Assembly: GCF_003725955.1 (NCBI RefSeq)
Contig: NZ_QIBZ01000005.1
Coordinates: forward strand, 110,516-174,515
Source: Slackia isoflavoniconvertens
GTDB lineage: Bacteria > Actinomycetota > Coriobacteriia > Coriobacteriales > Eggerthellaceae
DNA: 64,000 nt
Reading direction: 5' to 3'
The translations under genes and the position numbers were made by a program. Below, in pieces: positions 15,627-24,376 of the stretch. The notes under the pieces were generated by a model. It worked only from the letters and a program-made list of their open reading frames with translations. It searched no databases and was not told where the DNA came from. Position 1 is the first letter of the stretch, and the number at the start of each line of letters is the position of its first letter.

Positions 15627-17228
15627 CTATCTCGCGGTGAGCGCGCAGCTGAAGCTGCCGATGCCGCTCGCTATGCGGCACACGTCGCCCGTTCGCGGCT
15701 CGTGTATGTACCTGTCGTCGCCGATGTAGATGGCCACGTGGCCCGAGCGGTAGAGGATGTCGCCGGGCTTCGCCTCCGAGAGCGGTATGCGCCTGAGCTC
15801 CTCGTACTGGGAACCCGTGTAGTGGCTTATGCGGATGCCCGCCTGCGCGTAGCAGTACTGCGTGAGCCCGCTGCAGTCGAGCGCCTTGCCGGGGGTCGAG
15901 CCTCCCCACACGTAGGGCACGCCGAGCTGGCTGTACGCCGCCTCGACGATCGCGTTCCCGTTCGCGGTCGAGTCCTTCAGGTCCTCGACCGTCATGGAGT
16001 CAAACCTGTAGAGGCCCCATTGCGCCATGATCGACTTCAGGGACTCGACGTAGGACGAGTCGGTCGCCCAGCCGGCGTCCTTGAGCCCCTCGGCCATCCT
16101 GTCCGAGTCGTGCCTCTCGATCGCCTCGCGGATGAGGGCGTTGCCCGAGTAGCGCTCCGCCTGCAGGAAGACCCTGCTGCGGAAGCGGATGCACTCGGCG
16201 TCGCCGGTGAAGCGGATGAAGCTCGCCGTGATCTGGGTGTGCTCGCCGGGCACATATTCCTCGCTGGTGGCCCAGTTCGCCTTGCCGGCCACCTCGGGGC
16301 AGCCCGCGTAGCCCGACCACCACTTCATGCCGAAGAGGTTGTGGTCGCGCTCTGCGAGCTGGCTCATGCGGTCGCCCTGGCCGGACTCCTGGATGATCTG
16401 CGCGATGGTGCAGCCCGCCGGGTGCCCGTACTCCTCCTGGCACTCGAGCGCCGCCTCGACCATCTCGTAGGTGATGTAGGGCGGCAGCCCCTCGAGGCCC
16501 TGCTTGGAGGCCGCGTCGTCCCAGAAGCCGAACAGCGCGCTCAGCAGCTGCGCGACGGCGAGCGCGCACGCGACGAAGGCCACGATGCCGGCCACCGCCC
16601 CGAGCAGGGCGGGCGCCGCGCCCGAGACCGCGCCCGCGATCGCGGAGGCGGCGCCCTTCGACCCCGCGGCGCGGGCCGCCTCGCCCGACGCCTGCACGGC
16701 CGCCTGGGCCGCCTGGTGCTTGGCCGGGGCGGTCGCGCCGGCTGCCTCGGGGCCGCGCGCGCCTCCCTTGGGGGCGCCGAGGGCGGTCGCCGCCTTGCGG
16801 CTGCCTTGGGCTGCTTTCTTCGCCTTCCTCTGCCGCAGCCTTCCCGCGGCCTTCTTGGCCGCACGCCCCGCGTCGTACATGCCCGAGGCGCCCTCGAGCT
16901 CCTCCGAGTCGTCGAGCTGTGAGACGGCCTCCCGGGCGATCGCCAGCTTCGCCGCATCGACGCGCGAGCGCATCGCGGCCGCCGCGCGCCGGTCGCCGGC
17001 TGGTTGGGACAATTTGTCCCCGAGCCCGCCTTCCGGCGCGTCGGGCCTGGATGGGCGCCCCTTCGCCGTTGCGGCGGGGCCTCCCGCCTCGTCGAGCGGG
17101 CCGGCACCCTCCGAGACGTTTCCCAGGGCGTCGCGCTCGGTCTCCGCGACGTCGCCCTCGGTGAGCACGTCGCGGCGCTGCGCCCCGACCACCTCGAGCA
17201 TCCCGCCGCCCTCGCTCGGTCCGGCCAT
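15627..17228 (-). CDS. Two-domain cell-wall hydrolase of the T4SS (glucosaminidase + NlpC/P60), element A
   Basis: This 533-residue VirB1-like enzyme opens peptidoglycan for the conjugation channel. Residues 1-230 are low-complexity and Ala/Lys/Arg-rich, ending in one transmembrane helix (LLGAVAGIVAFVACALAVAQLL). A lysozyme-like/N-acetylglucosaminidase domain follows, with the glutamate in TIAQIIQESGQGD and the motif HNLFGMKWW. An NlpC/P60 endopeptidase follows, with its cysteine in LDCSGLTQYCY, first histidine in GHVAIYIG and the segment RYIHEPRTGD. The same domain order occurs in element B. The ATG at 17228 lies 2 bp after the virB4 stop, so the genes are coupled. Confidence 0.88.
   Translation of the reverse strand: MAGPSEGGGMLEVVGAQRRDVLTEGDVAETERDALGNVSEGAGPLDEAGGPAATAKGRPSRPDAPEGGLGDKLSQPAGDRRAAAAMRSRVDAAKLAIAREAVSQLDDSEELEGASGMYDAGRAAKKAAGRLRQRKAKKAAQGSRKAATALGAPKGGARGPEAAGATAPAKHQAAQAAVQASGEAARAAGSKGAASAIAGAVSGAAPALLGAVAGIVAFVACALAVAQLLSALFGFWDDAASKQGLEGLPPYITYEMVEAALECQEEYGHPAGCTIAQIIQESGQGDRMSQLAERDHNLFGMKWWSGYAGCPEVAGKANWATSEEYVPGEHTQITASFIRFTGDAECIRFRSRVFLQAERYSGNALIREAIERHDSDRMAEGLKDAGWATDSSYVESLKSIMAQWGLYRFDSMTVEDLKDSTANGNAIVEAAYSQLGVPYVWGGSTPGKALDCSGLTQYCYAQAGIRISHYTGSQYEELRRIPLSEAKPGDILYRSGHVAIYIGDDRYIHEPRTGDVCRIASGIGSFSCALTAR
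17006..17020. repeat. Dispersed palindrome GGGACAATTTGTCCC, copy A2
   Basis: A perfect 15-bp palindrome lies in the 5' part of the cell-wall hydrolase gene and encodes DKLSQ on the minus strand. It introduces AT-rich codons into a very GC-rich gene. Confidence 0.7.
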
Positions 17229-17230
17229 TC

Positions 17231-19708
17231 CTATTCCTCCGCCTTTCGCGCCGCCCGGCGCATCTCGCGCTCGGCGACCTCTGCGGGCTTGGTGTTCCAC
17301 AGGTCGTAGAGCGGGCCTTTCGGGAAGTCGTCGGTGATGGGCACGCGGATCCCGGCGCTGATGAGCAGCCCCTCGCCGGGCTTGACGGCGTCGCCGATGT
17401 AGCCGCGCTCCGTGGCGGAGAGCTGGAGCATCTCCGCCCATGCGTCGAGGTCGGCGGTGGACTGCTTGTGCAGCAGGAAGAACTCGGAGTTGAGCACCAT
17501 GTCGCGGGCCTCGGCGTTGGCCAGCATGTGGCTCGTGTTCTGGCTGATGCCGGTGCAGATGAGGCCGAACTTGCGCCCCTCGCGCCACAGGCGGGCGAAG
17601 TACTCGACCACCGTCGGGTGCGCGAAGAGGCTCTGCACCTCGTCGATGTAGAGCCAGGTGTAGTTGGGGCGCGGCGGCGTTACCATCACGCGGTTGCGCA
17701 CCATCTCGAGCGCCGTGATCATGCCGAACACGCGCATGTTCTGGCCGAGGCCGTGCATGTCGATGTTGGTGATGCGGTTGTCGAGCGCCACGTTGCTCTG
17801 GCCGTTGAAGAAGGAGAACGCGCCCTTCACGTAGCGCTCGTAGCGCAGCGCGACGTCGGCGGCCTCGGGCTCGGGCTGAGCGAGCAGCGCCGCGTGGAAG
17901 TCGCCGAGCGTGGGCAGGCGGCCGTCCCTCGCGCACTCCCGGTACGCCTCGCCGACGCAGCGGGCGATGATCGAGCGGTCGCGCTCAGGCAGGCCCTCGC
18001 GGCCCTCGGCCATGAGCGCGCTCGAGAGCGCGAGCACCGCGTCGGTCTTGTACGCGAGCTTGGCGGCGTCGGCGCGGTCCGCGACGTCGGCGGTGTCGAG
18101 GGGGTTGAGCACCGCCGAGCATCCCGGGGCGAGCTCGACGTTCGCGCCGCCGAGCGCGCCGACGAGGTTGCCGTACTCGCCGGCCGGGTCGAAGATCACG
18201 ACCTCGTCCTCGGGGTGCGCGAGAACGGTGTTGGTTATCTCGCGCTTCACCGAGAAGCTCTTGCCCGAGCCGGGCTTGCCGCACACGAAGCCCATGGGGC
18301 TCGCCAGGCGCTTGCGGTCGCACAGCACCAGGTTCCCGCTCTCCTTGGACTGCCCGTAGTAGCCTCCGCCCGCCTCGTCGAGGCTCTGGCTGGCGAAGGG
18401 CATCTGCATGGCCACCTGCCCCGTGGTGAGGTAGCGGCTCACGGTGACGTGGTTGTCCCCGAGCGGGAGCACCGAGTTGAGAGCCTGGCGCTGCCGGAAG
18501 TGGAGCGGCTCGAGGCCGATCGTGCAGCCCTGCGCGACGCTCGTCACCTGCTGGACGCGGCGGTCGAGCTCCTCGAGGCTGTCGGCCCAGGTGTAGACGA
18601 GGCCCGTGTAGACGAACAGGCGCTCGGACTTGTTGCGCAGGAAGTCGAGCAGCTCCTCGGCCTCCTCCTTCGAGAAGCGCAGCTCGGGCGGCAGGATCTG
18701 GTAGTCGTAGCCCTTCTTCACGGCGCTCATCTGCTCGTCGATGATCTCCTTGTCCATCCAGTCGATCTGGCGCTTCACGAGCGCGAGCGCCTCGCTCTGC
18801 GCGATGGGCTGCACGTGCAGCGTCACGTTGAGCGGCAGCGGCAGGTCGATGATGGAGGCGAGGTAGGTCTCCTCGATGACCGACCCGAAGCTGCGCACCG
18901 CGAGCACCGCGCCGTAGCGCCCGTCGCTGCAAAAGCAGTCGGACCTGCCCTCGGGCTTGAAGTCGAGCGCGGAGGGCATGACGAAGTCCTTCGTGCGCGC
19001 GCCCGACGTCGGGGACAATTTGTCCCAGGAGAACTCGAAGCGCGACCCCGGGCGCAGCTGCCCCTGCAAAAGCTCGAGCCTCTCGGCGCCGTCGAGGGCG
19101 CGCGACGAGCAGCGTATGCGCGCGAGCGTCTGCTCCACGTCGCCCCGGATGCGCGCGAGCTTGGGCACCGCGGCGTCGACGTCGTCGGCGCCCACGGCGT
19201 AGGTCAGGTAGCGGTGGCGCACGAGGTTCGAGACGCCCTCGCGCATCTTGTCGTTGAGGATCCGGTTGTACTCTTCGGCGAGCCCGGCGGTGGCGCGCTC
19301 CCCGGGCTCGAAGAAGACCTTGCGGCCGACCTCGTCGGCGGGGATGGGCGCGTTCACTACCTGGAGCTGCACGTGGGAGTCCGCCGGGAAGTAGTTGAAC
19401 AGCGAGCTCATCACGGTGAAGGCCGTCTCGCGCGCCTCCTTGCGCGCGGACTGGTAGCTGATGTCGGAGAACTCGACCGTCTGGCTGAACACCCCGGGCA
19501 TCACCTGGGCGATTCCGTCCCTGTACATGGCGTCGTAGCCGACGTAGGCGGCCATCTCGCGCGAGCGGTCGCGCTCCCGGCGGCGCCTCTGCCGCTCGGC
19601 CTCCGCGCCCTTCGAGGCGTCCTTGCGCCCGCCCGTGCCGCCGAGGAGCAGCCCGAGGGTGCTCGGGCGCTTCGGCCTATTCTCCTTGTTGCTTCTTGCT
19701 CGGCTCAT
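17231..19708 (-). CDS. virB4: VirB4-family conjugation ATPase (element A)
   Basis: This 825-residue VirB4/TraE ATPase powers channel assembly and substrate transfer at the inner membrane. The Walker A motif is GKPGSGKSF (near residue 475) and the Walker B region is WLYIDEVQSLF (near residue 685), followed by the conserved GISQNTSHML and LHKQ segments. The N-terminal half has the usual VirB4 region starting YRDGIAQVMPGVFSQTVEFSD. It overlaps the 3' end of the PrgI gene by 32 bp. The counterpart at 35,911-38,307 is collinear; element A has a longer basic N terminus (about 50 residues). A dispersed palindrome encodes the WDKLS segment. Confidence 0.93.
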   Translation of the reverse strand: MSRARSNKENRPKRPSTLGLLLGGTGGRKDASKGAEAERQRRRRERDRSREMAAYVGYDAMYRDGIAQVMPGVFSQTVEFSDISYQSARKEARETAFTVMSSLFNYFPADSHVQLQVVNAPIPADEVGRKVFFEPGERATAGLAEEYNRILNDKMREGVSNLVRHRYLTYAVGADDVDAAVPKLARIRGDVEQTLARIRCSSRALDGAERLELLQGQLRPGSRFEFSWDKLSPTSGARTKDFVMPSALDFKPEGRSDCFCSDGRYGAVLAVRSFGSVIEETYLASIIDLPLPLNVTLHVQPIAQSEALALVKRQIDWMDKEIIDEQMSAVKKGYDYQILPPELRFSKEEAEELLDFLRNKSERLFVYTGLVYTWADSLEELDRRVQQVTSVAQGCTIGLEPLHFRQRQALNSVLPLGDNHVTVSRYLTTGQVAMQMPFASQSLDEAGGGYYGQSKESGNLVLCDRKRLASPMGFVCGKPGSGKSFSVKREITNTVLAHPEDEVVIFDPAGEYGNLVGALGGANVELAPGCSAVLNPLDTADVADRADAAKLAYKTDAVLALSSALMAEGREGLPERDRSIIARCVGEAYRECARDGRLPTLGDFHAALLAQPEPEAADVALRYERYVKGAFSFFNGQSNVALDNRITNIDMHGLGQNMRVFGMITALEMVRNRVMVTPPRPNYTWLYIDEVQSLFAHPTVVEYFARLWREGRKFGLICTGISQNTSHMLANAEARDMVLNSEFFLLHKQSTADLDAWAEMLQLSATERGYIGDAVKPGEGLLISAGIRVPITDDFPKGPLYDLWNTKPAEVAEREMRRAARKAEE
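19012..19026. repeat. Dispersed palindrome GGGACAATTTGTCCC, copy A3
   Basis: This copy lies in virB4 at the codons for SWDKLSP. The homologous codons (DWDNLSQ) in element B virB4 contain the same palindrome in the opposite reading of its symmetric core, although the flanking DNA has diverged. Confidence 0.75.
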
Positions 19709-20102
19709 AGAGCTCGGCTCCTTTCTTCCTGGCCCTGCGCCTCGCGCGCCGCCCCGGGCGGCCCGGGCGCGGCGAGCCCTCGGGGAGGCTCGCGGCGAGG
19801 CAGGGCTCGTACGCGAGCAGCTGCGGGGAGAGCTCGTGTGCCGCCAGGAGAGGCAGCAGCTCCTCGGCGCGCATGCCGAAGGGCCGCCAGAACCCGGCGA
19901 GCCAGAACGGCATGCTGCAGAGCATGATCGGGAAGGCCGCGTCCGCGACGTCTGCGCGCAGGCCCAGGTGGACGAAGGCCGCCGCCCCGACCGCGCTGCC
20001 GAAGCCGAGCGACACGCATGCGAGCGTGCGCAGGCTCATCTTCCCGACGATCTTCTCCTCGTACTCGCCGATGTCCTTCTGCACCGGTATCCTGAGCGCC
20101 AT
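19677..20102 (-). CDS. PrgI/VirB3-like membrane protein (element A)
   Basis: This 141-residue protein begins with the PrgI-family signature PVQKDIGEYEEKIVGKMSLR, followed by two membrane helices (ACVSLGFGSAVGAAAFVHLGL and AAFPIMLCSMPFWLAGFW) and a basic cytoplasmic tail ending GAELYEP. PrgI/VirB3 proteins sit in the inner membrane and work with VirB4, whose gene it overlaps. The element B version (35,505-35,933) shares all these features. Confidence 0.85.
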   Translation of the reverse strand: MALRIPVQKDIGEYEEKIVGKMSLRTLACVSLGFGSAVGAAAFVHLGLRADVADAAFPIMLCSMPFWLAGFWRPFGMRAEELLPLLAAHELSPQLLAYEPCLAASLPEGSPRPGRPGRRARRRARKKGAELYEPSKKQQGE

Positions 20103-20114
20103 CCGCGACGCCCC

Positions 20115-20330
20115 CTATGCCGGCAGCCAGGACGTGTCCAGCTGCCCGAAGTAGACCGACGCGGCGATGATGATCGCGCCGCCGGCGATGGTGGATATGG
20201 CGGTCGCGATCTGCGGGCCGCCCTGCTGCTCCCTGATGGCCAGGCCGAGCGAGACCGCGCCCCACACGACCAGGAAGCCGCCGAGGAAGGTCACGCAGCC
20301 CGACACGAGCTTGATGACGTTTGCGAGCAT
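20115..20330 (-). CDS. virB2: VirB2/TrbC-like pilin (element A)
   Basis: This 71-residue protein has two hydrophobic helices (VTFLGGFLVVWGAVSLGLAI and IATAISTIAGGAIIIAASVYFG) joined by a short polar loop and ending QLDTSWLPA. This is the layout of small VirB2/TrbC or MaoC-like channel/pilin subunits. The element B paralogue (35,276-35,494) is nearly identical in the two helices and the ending. It is the first gene of the VirB2-PrgI-VirB4 block. Confidence 0.8.
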   Translation of the reverse strand: MLANVIKLVSGCVTFLGGFLVVWGAVSLGLAIREQQGGPQIATAISTIAGGAIIIAASVYFGQLDTSWLPA

Positions 20331-20372
20331 GCTGCTCTCCTTTGCTTTCGGTTGACGATGTTCCTTGCCGTT

Positions 20373-20393
20373 CCTCCCCCGCGGCGGGGGAGG
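20373..20393 (-). terminator. GC-rich hairpin between virD4 and virB2 (element A)
   Basis: CCTCCCCC (20373-20380) pairs with GGGGGAGG (20386-20393). It lies in the 84-bp gap after virD4. There is no T tract on the minus strand, so it may moderate rather than stop transcription into virB2. Confidence 0.4.
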
Positions 20394-20414
20394 CCCGCGC
20401 CCTCCGCGGCCCCG

Positions 20415-22232
20415 TCACGAGTCGCCCTCCTTACGCCTGCGGTACTCCGCGAAGTCGAACGGGCCGCGGCGCGCGGCCTCCTCGAGCAGGCGCGAGCGCG
20501 GGTGGCGCTCGAGGCGGTACTTCCGGTCCATGAGCGGCATGCACCCGTTCACGAGCACGAGCGCGTCCTCGCGCGGCATGCGCGCCACCTCGGCGGGCTG
20601 TATGAGGTCGCGCTCGGAGATGCCGCGGTTCACGGTCCGGGTCCAGCCGGCGCCCCGCGAGTCGCTCTGCGTCTCGCTCGCCACCGTCTGCTTGCCGGCC
20701 ATCTTGCTGATCTCCTCGTTGGTCTCGTTCGCCTTGCCGCCCAGGTAGAGCAGCGTGTCGCAGGCGTTCACGATGGTCTCGGCGTTGTTGTCGCCGTAGG
20801 TCTCCTTCAGCTGCGAGAGCGACTGGGCGATCATCGAGACGGCGATGTTCCTGCTGCGGGTGACGGCGATGGTCCGCTCGAAGTCGGGTATGCGCCCGAT
20901 GTTGGCGAACTCGTCGAAGACGAAGTGCACCGTCGTGGGCAGCGAGCCGCCGTGCGCCTCGAGCGCCTCGGCGCAAAGCGCGCTCACGGCCGTGTCCATG
21001 AGCAGGGCGAACAGGAAGTCGAAGGTCGAGTCGGTGTCGCTCATCGACGCGAAGAGCGCGACCTTGGCGCCCTCGTCGCCCATGTGGGCGAGGTCGAGCT
21101 CGTCTTCGGAGGTGAGGTCGCGGACGGCGCGGATGGACAGCGGCTTCAGGCGGACGTTGCAGCTCGAGAGCATCGACTTCATGGTGTCGCCGGCGGCCAC
21201 GCGGAACTCGCGGTAGCTCGCGAGCGCGAAGTCGTCGGACGGCGCCGGCTCGCGGACCTTGACCCACTCCCACGCGCCGTCCTCCTCGGCGAAGCCGCGC
21301 AGCGATCCGCCCTCCGCCGAAGCGCCGCCGCGCCTGACGTAGCGCTCGCCGGTCTCCAGCTCGCGGAACACCATGTCCAGCGGGCTCATGTAGCCCGGGT
21401 CGTCGCGGGCGTCGGCGAGCGAGAGCAGCGTGAGCAGCCCGTCGAGGTTTCGGTCGGCGGGCTCGCAGTGCATGACGAGGTAGGCCGTGAGCGCGGTGTA
21501 GACCAGCCGCTCGGCCTTCTCCCAGTAGGGGTCGCCCTTGTGGTCGGCCTCGCCCTCGGTGTTGGCGACGATGCCGCGGGCGAAGCGGATCACGCCCGCC
21601 TCGTCGCGTATGTAGGCTATGGGGTTGAAGCGCATGGAGCGCGAGAAGTCGATGGTGTCGAACGCGCGGATCTCGTAGCCGAGCTCCGCCAGCGCGCCGC
21701 CCATCTCGCGGATGAGCGTGCCTTTCGGGTCGGTCACGAAGAAGCTGGCGTTGGCCTGCAGGAGGTTCGGCTTGACGTAGTAGCGTGTCTTGCCGGTGCC
21801 GGGTCCTCCCACCACGAGCACGTTGTCGTTGGTGTCGGTGGAGAGGTCGAACCTGCGGCTCACGAGGCGGATGCGCGCGTTGTCCGTGAGGATGATGTTG
21901 TTGTCGGGGTTCTTGGCGTCGCCGAAGGGCGCGATGTCCTTACGCGTGGCCCACCTGGAGCTCCCGTGCTCCTCGCCGTCGCGCCGGGCCCCCTTGGACC
22001 CTAGGGAGCGCGCCCAGGCGAGGAGCGCCGCGCACGCGCAGGCGGTCCCCGCGCACAGGGGAAGCGCCTCCGCGGAGAAGACGCGCCCCGTGCGGAGCGC
22101 CGCCGGGATCGCCGCCATGGCGGCCTCCGGGTCGATGATCGGGTTCGCGCCCGACGCCGCGAGGGCCGCGGCCGCGAAGTCTCCCGCGGCGAACGCCGCC
22201 GCGGCCAGCGCGGCCGCCGCCTGCCACCTCAT
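20415..22232 (-). CDS. virD4: VirD4/TraG-family type IV coupling protein (element A)
   Basis: This 605-residue coupling protein links the relaxosome to the channel. Two membrane helices occupy the first ~85 residues, followed by the EEHGSSRWAT motif common to VirD4/TraG proteins. The Walker A motif is VVGGPGTGKTRYY (near residue 147) and the Walker B region is VHFVFDEFANIGRIPD. The ATG at 22232 overlaps the stop of the upstream PcfB-like gene in an ATGA, and the longer in-frame extension upstream runs through two other genes, so it is rejected. The element B coupling protein is collinear. Confidence 0.93.
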   Translation of the reverse strand: MRWQAAAALAAAAFAAGDFAAAALAASGANPIIDPEAAMAAIPAALRTGRVFSAEALPLCAGTACACAALLAWARSLGSKGARRDGEEHGSSRWATRKDIAPFGDAKNPDNNIILTDNARIRLVSRRFDLSTDTNDNVLVVGGPGTGKTRYYVKPNLLQANASFFVTDPKGTLIREMGGALAELGYEIRAFDTIDFSRSMRFNPIAYIRDEAGVIRFARGIVANTEGEADHKGDPYWEKAERLVYTALTAYLVMHCEPADRNLDGLLTLLSLADARDDPGYMSPLDMVFRELETGERYVRRGGASAEGGSLRGFAEEDGAWEWVKVREPAPSDDFALASYREFRVAAGDTMKSMLSSCNVRLKPLSIRAVRDLTSEDELDLAHMGDEGAKVALFASMSDTDSTFDFLFALLMDTAVSALCAEALEAHGGSLPTTVHFVFDEFANIGRIPDFERTIAVTRSRNIAVSMIAQSLSQLKETYGDNNAETIVNACDTLLYLGGKANETNEEISKMAGKQTVASETQSDSRGAGWTRTVNRGISERDLIQPAEVARMPREDALVLVNGCMPLMDRKYRLERHPRSRLLEEAARRGPFDFAEYRRRKEGDS

Positions 22233-22780
22233 CTCTCGGGCCCCTCGATATGTCGCGGGCCGCGCTCCCGGCCGGGGCCCTGGCTGTGGGCCCTCGACGC
22301 CTCGCGCGCACGCTCGGCGCGCTCGGCCAGCCGCTCGGGTGCCTGGCGCCTCTCGGCTACCTCGGAGAGCCGCTCTCTTGCGCGCTCGGCGGCCTTTCCC
22401 GTCTCTTGCTCGAGCTGGCGGAAGGCCTCGTCGACCTCGGGCGCGTCCTCCACCTTGAAGAGCAGCCAGTCGCGGCCCTCGCCGGGGATGATGTGGTGCT
22501 CGACCGACGCGGCGCGCAGCTTGTCGGAGACGACCTCCTTGATCGTCGCGTACTCGGGAAGCCCCGAGAGCTCCTCGAGGCTGAGCTTCGCGTAGGTCGG
22601 CGCGCCCTCGGCCGCGATGGCCTCGGCGCGCCCGCCGGCGATGGTCCCGCGGATTCCCACGAGGCGCTCGGAGAGCTCCCTCGCTCTGCGCGCCATTGCC
22701 TCGGCGCCGGCCTCCTGGCCGATCCTCAGCATCCAGTCGAGCAGCTTGCCGCCCGCCTCGTCCCCATAGTCGCTCGCCAT
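22229..22780 (-). CDS. PcfB-like/DUF3801-type protein upstream of coupling protein (element A)
   Basis: This 183-residue protein is encoded immediately before and overlapping virD4. The N terminus DYGDEAGGKLLDWMLRIGQEAG is conserved with the element B protein (PSDFGDESGEKLFDWMLRLGQEAG), followed by AKLxxxExxxLPExxTIKExxxxKL and VEDAPEV. The tail is a charged helix rich in Arg/Glu/Ala. In other Gram-positive conjugation operons the gene in this position is PcfB/DUF3801, which helps the coupling protein bind relaxosomes; the assignment rests on position and general character and should be tested. Confidence 0.65.
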   Translation of the reverse strand: MASDYGDEAGGKLLDWMLRIGQEAGAEAMARRARELSERLVGIRGTIAGGRAEAIAAEGAPTYAKLSLEELSGLPEYATIKEVVSDKLRAASVEHHIIPGEGRDWLLFKVEDAPEVDEAFRQLEQETGKAAERARERLSEVAERRQAPERLAERAERAREASRAHSQGPGRERGPRHIEGPER

Positions 22781-22837
22781 CCCGTGCCTCCCTTCCAGTC
22801 GAGATGAAAAAGGGGCGCCTTCGCGCCCCGGTCGTCC

Positions 22838-23371
22838 CTATTCGGCCCCGACGGCCCTCTCGCGCGCCATTGGGGCGCGGGCTTCCTGCCCGGCGTGCGC
22901 GCGGCTCGCCTCGCGGGCGGACGCGGCGCGCTGCGCCAGCGGCTCGGGCGCCTTCTCGTGCAGATGGGCCCACTCGCCGCTGCGGCACTGCTCCGGCGTC
23001 GCCTCGCACATGTCGCGCATGGCGCGCTCGAAGCGCTCGGGCTCCTGGGCGATGGCGCCGAAGCTCCAGCTCTCGAAGCCGGTCCACGCGTCGCCGTCGC
23101 GCTTGAGCGTCCACCACTCGTCGCCGCCGTTCACCTGCTGGATGAACGCGAGGTCGCGGTAGCAGAACCCCTGGCGTATGGCCCAGTTGCCCGAGCCGAG
23201 CGCCTCGCGGAGCCTGTCGACGCTGTCCGTGCGGGAGAACTCGTAGGGGTACTCCTCGAGGAACGGGTCGTCCTGCCAGTCGAAGCCGCCGACCTTGAGC
23301 CAGCCGTTCTCCTGGCACTTCTCCACGAGCCCGTCGTGCTCGCGGCCGGTTATCCTCTCGAAGCCGTCCAT
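22838..23371 (-). CDS. Unassigned 177-residue protein (element A only)
   Basis: I do not recognise the family. The protein starts MDGFERITGREHDGLVEKC after a GGAGGG site. It has a tryptophan-rich middle (GFDWQDDPFLEEYPYEF, DEWWTLKRDGDAWTGFESWSFGAI) and ends in an alanine/arginine helix like that of the neighbouring PcfB-like protein (EPLAQRAASAREASRAHA). That shared tail suggests a small fold plus a common helical extension. Longer upstream extensions lack support. It lies between the replication loader and the transfer block and has no equivalent in element B. Confidence 0.6.
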   Translation of the reverse strand: MDGFERITGREHDGLVEKCQENGWLKVGGFDWQDDPFLEEYPYEFSRTDSVDRLREALGSGNWAIRQGFCYRDLAFIQQVNGGDEWWTLKRDGDAWTGFESWSFGAIAQEPERFERAMRDMCEATPEQCRSGEWAHLHEKAPEPLAQRAASAREASRAHAGQEARAPMARERAVGAE

Positions 23372-23573
23372 GGGCCCTCCGCCTTTCGTTTTCTCGTATG
23401 GCGGGCGGCGTCCTCGCGATGGGGGCACGGTGCGAGTCGGAGCAGGCGTGCGTGCTGGCGCGTCGGCGCCGCCCAAGACGTGTATAGCGATTTCGATTGC
23501 GGCGGGCATCGGGGCCGCCTGCGATGGGTCGAGCTGGGTCGAGCCGTCCGCGCCTCCACGAGAAGCGCACAAG

Positions 23574-24362
23574 CTAGCCGAGGCGGCGCCTGTCCCTTCC
23601 GCCCAGGTAGACGGTCCTGCAGGTCTGGGAGATCCTGCTCGCGATCGCCTCTGCCGTTACGCGCTCGCCGCGCCTTGCGAGCCTGTCCGCCAGCGCGCCC
23701 GGCGCGTAGTTCGACGTGACGATGGTCGGGCGCATGTCCTCGTAGCGCGCGTCGAGCACGCTGAACACGGTGCCGACGGACCATTCCGTCGCGTCCTCCT
23801 TGCCGAGGTCGTCGAGCACGAGGACATCGCACTTGGCGTACCGCGCGACGGCGGCCTCGGTGCCGCCCTCGTCGAACGTGGCCTTCACACGCTCGAGCAT
23901 GCCCTTGGCCGTCGTGAAGGCGACGTCGTAGCCGGCCTCGGCGAACAGCCTGGCCATGGCGGAGGCGGCGTGCGTCTTGCCGGCGCCGACGCCCCCGTGT
24001 ATGTAGAGCCCGGCGCCCCCGTTGCCGGCAAACGAGGCAATGTACTCGGCGAACTCGGGGCGGTCGGCCTCGGCGGCCCAGTAGCGCCTGGGGATGCCCG
24101 CGCGCGAGAGCGCCTTCTCCCGGCGGGCGGCCTCCTCCTTGGCGACGAGGGCCGCGCGCCTTCGCGCCTCGGCCTCCCGCTCGCTGGCTGCGCCCTCGCA
24201 CGGGCAGGGGGCGGCGGAGACCCAGGCGACCCTGCCCGCCAGCGCCGCGCCGAGCGGATCGAGGGCGGCGCCGCAGTGCGGGCACGCCCTCGGCTCCGGC
24301 TCGTCGAAGGAGAGCCCGGCCGCCCGGGCCTGCTCCAGGGTGATGAGTCCCGCTCGGTCCAT
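23574..24362 (-). CDS. DnaC-like helicase loader ATPase (element A)
   Basis: This 262-residue AAA+ ATPase is of the DnaC/DnaI/IstB type. A possible zinc-binding pair (CPHCGAALDPLG...CPCEG) in the N-terminal part is followed by the Walker A motif GGVGAGKTHAASAMA, Walker B VLVLDDLGKE and sensor segment TIVTSNYAP. Loaders of this type bring the replicative helicase to an origin. It lies directly downstream of the Rep-like gene, the usual pairing on plasmids and integrative elements. The start at 24362 follows an AAGGGG site; a longer in-frame start (24422) is possible. Confidence 0.8.
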   Translation of the reverse strand: MDRAGLITLEQARAAGLSFDEPEPRACPHCGAALDPLGAALAGRVAWVSAAPCPCEGAASEREAEARRRAALVAKEEAARREKALSRAGIPRRYWAAEADRPEFAEYIASFAGNGGAGLYIHGGVGAGKTHAASAMARLFAEAGYDVAFTTAKGMLERVKATFDEGGTEAAVARYAKCDVLVLDDLGKEDATEWSVGTVFSVLDARYEDMRPTIVTSNYAPGALADRLARRGERVTAEAIASRISQTCRTVYLGGRDRRRLG

Positions 24363-24376
24363 CGGGCGCCCCTTCC

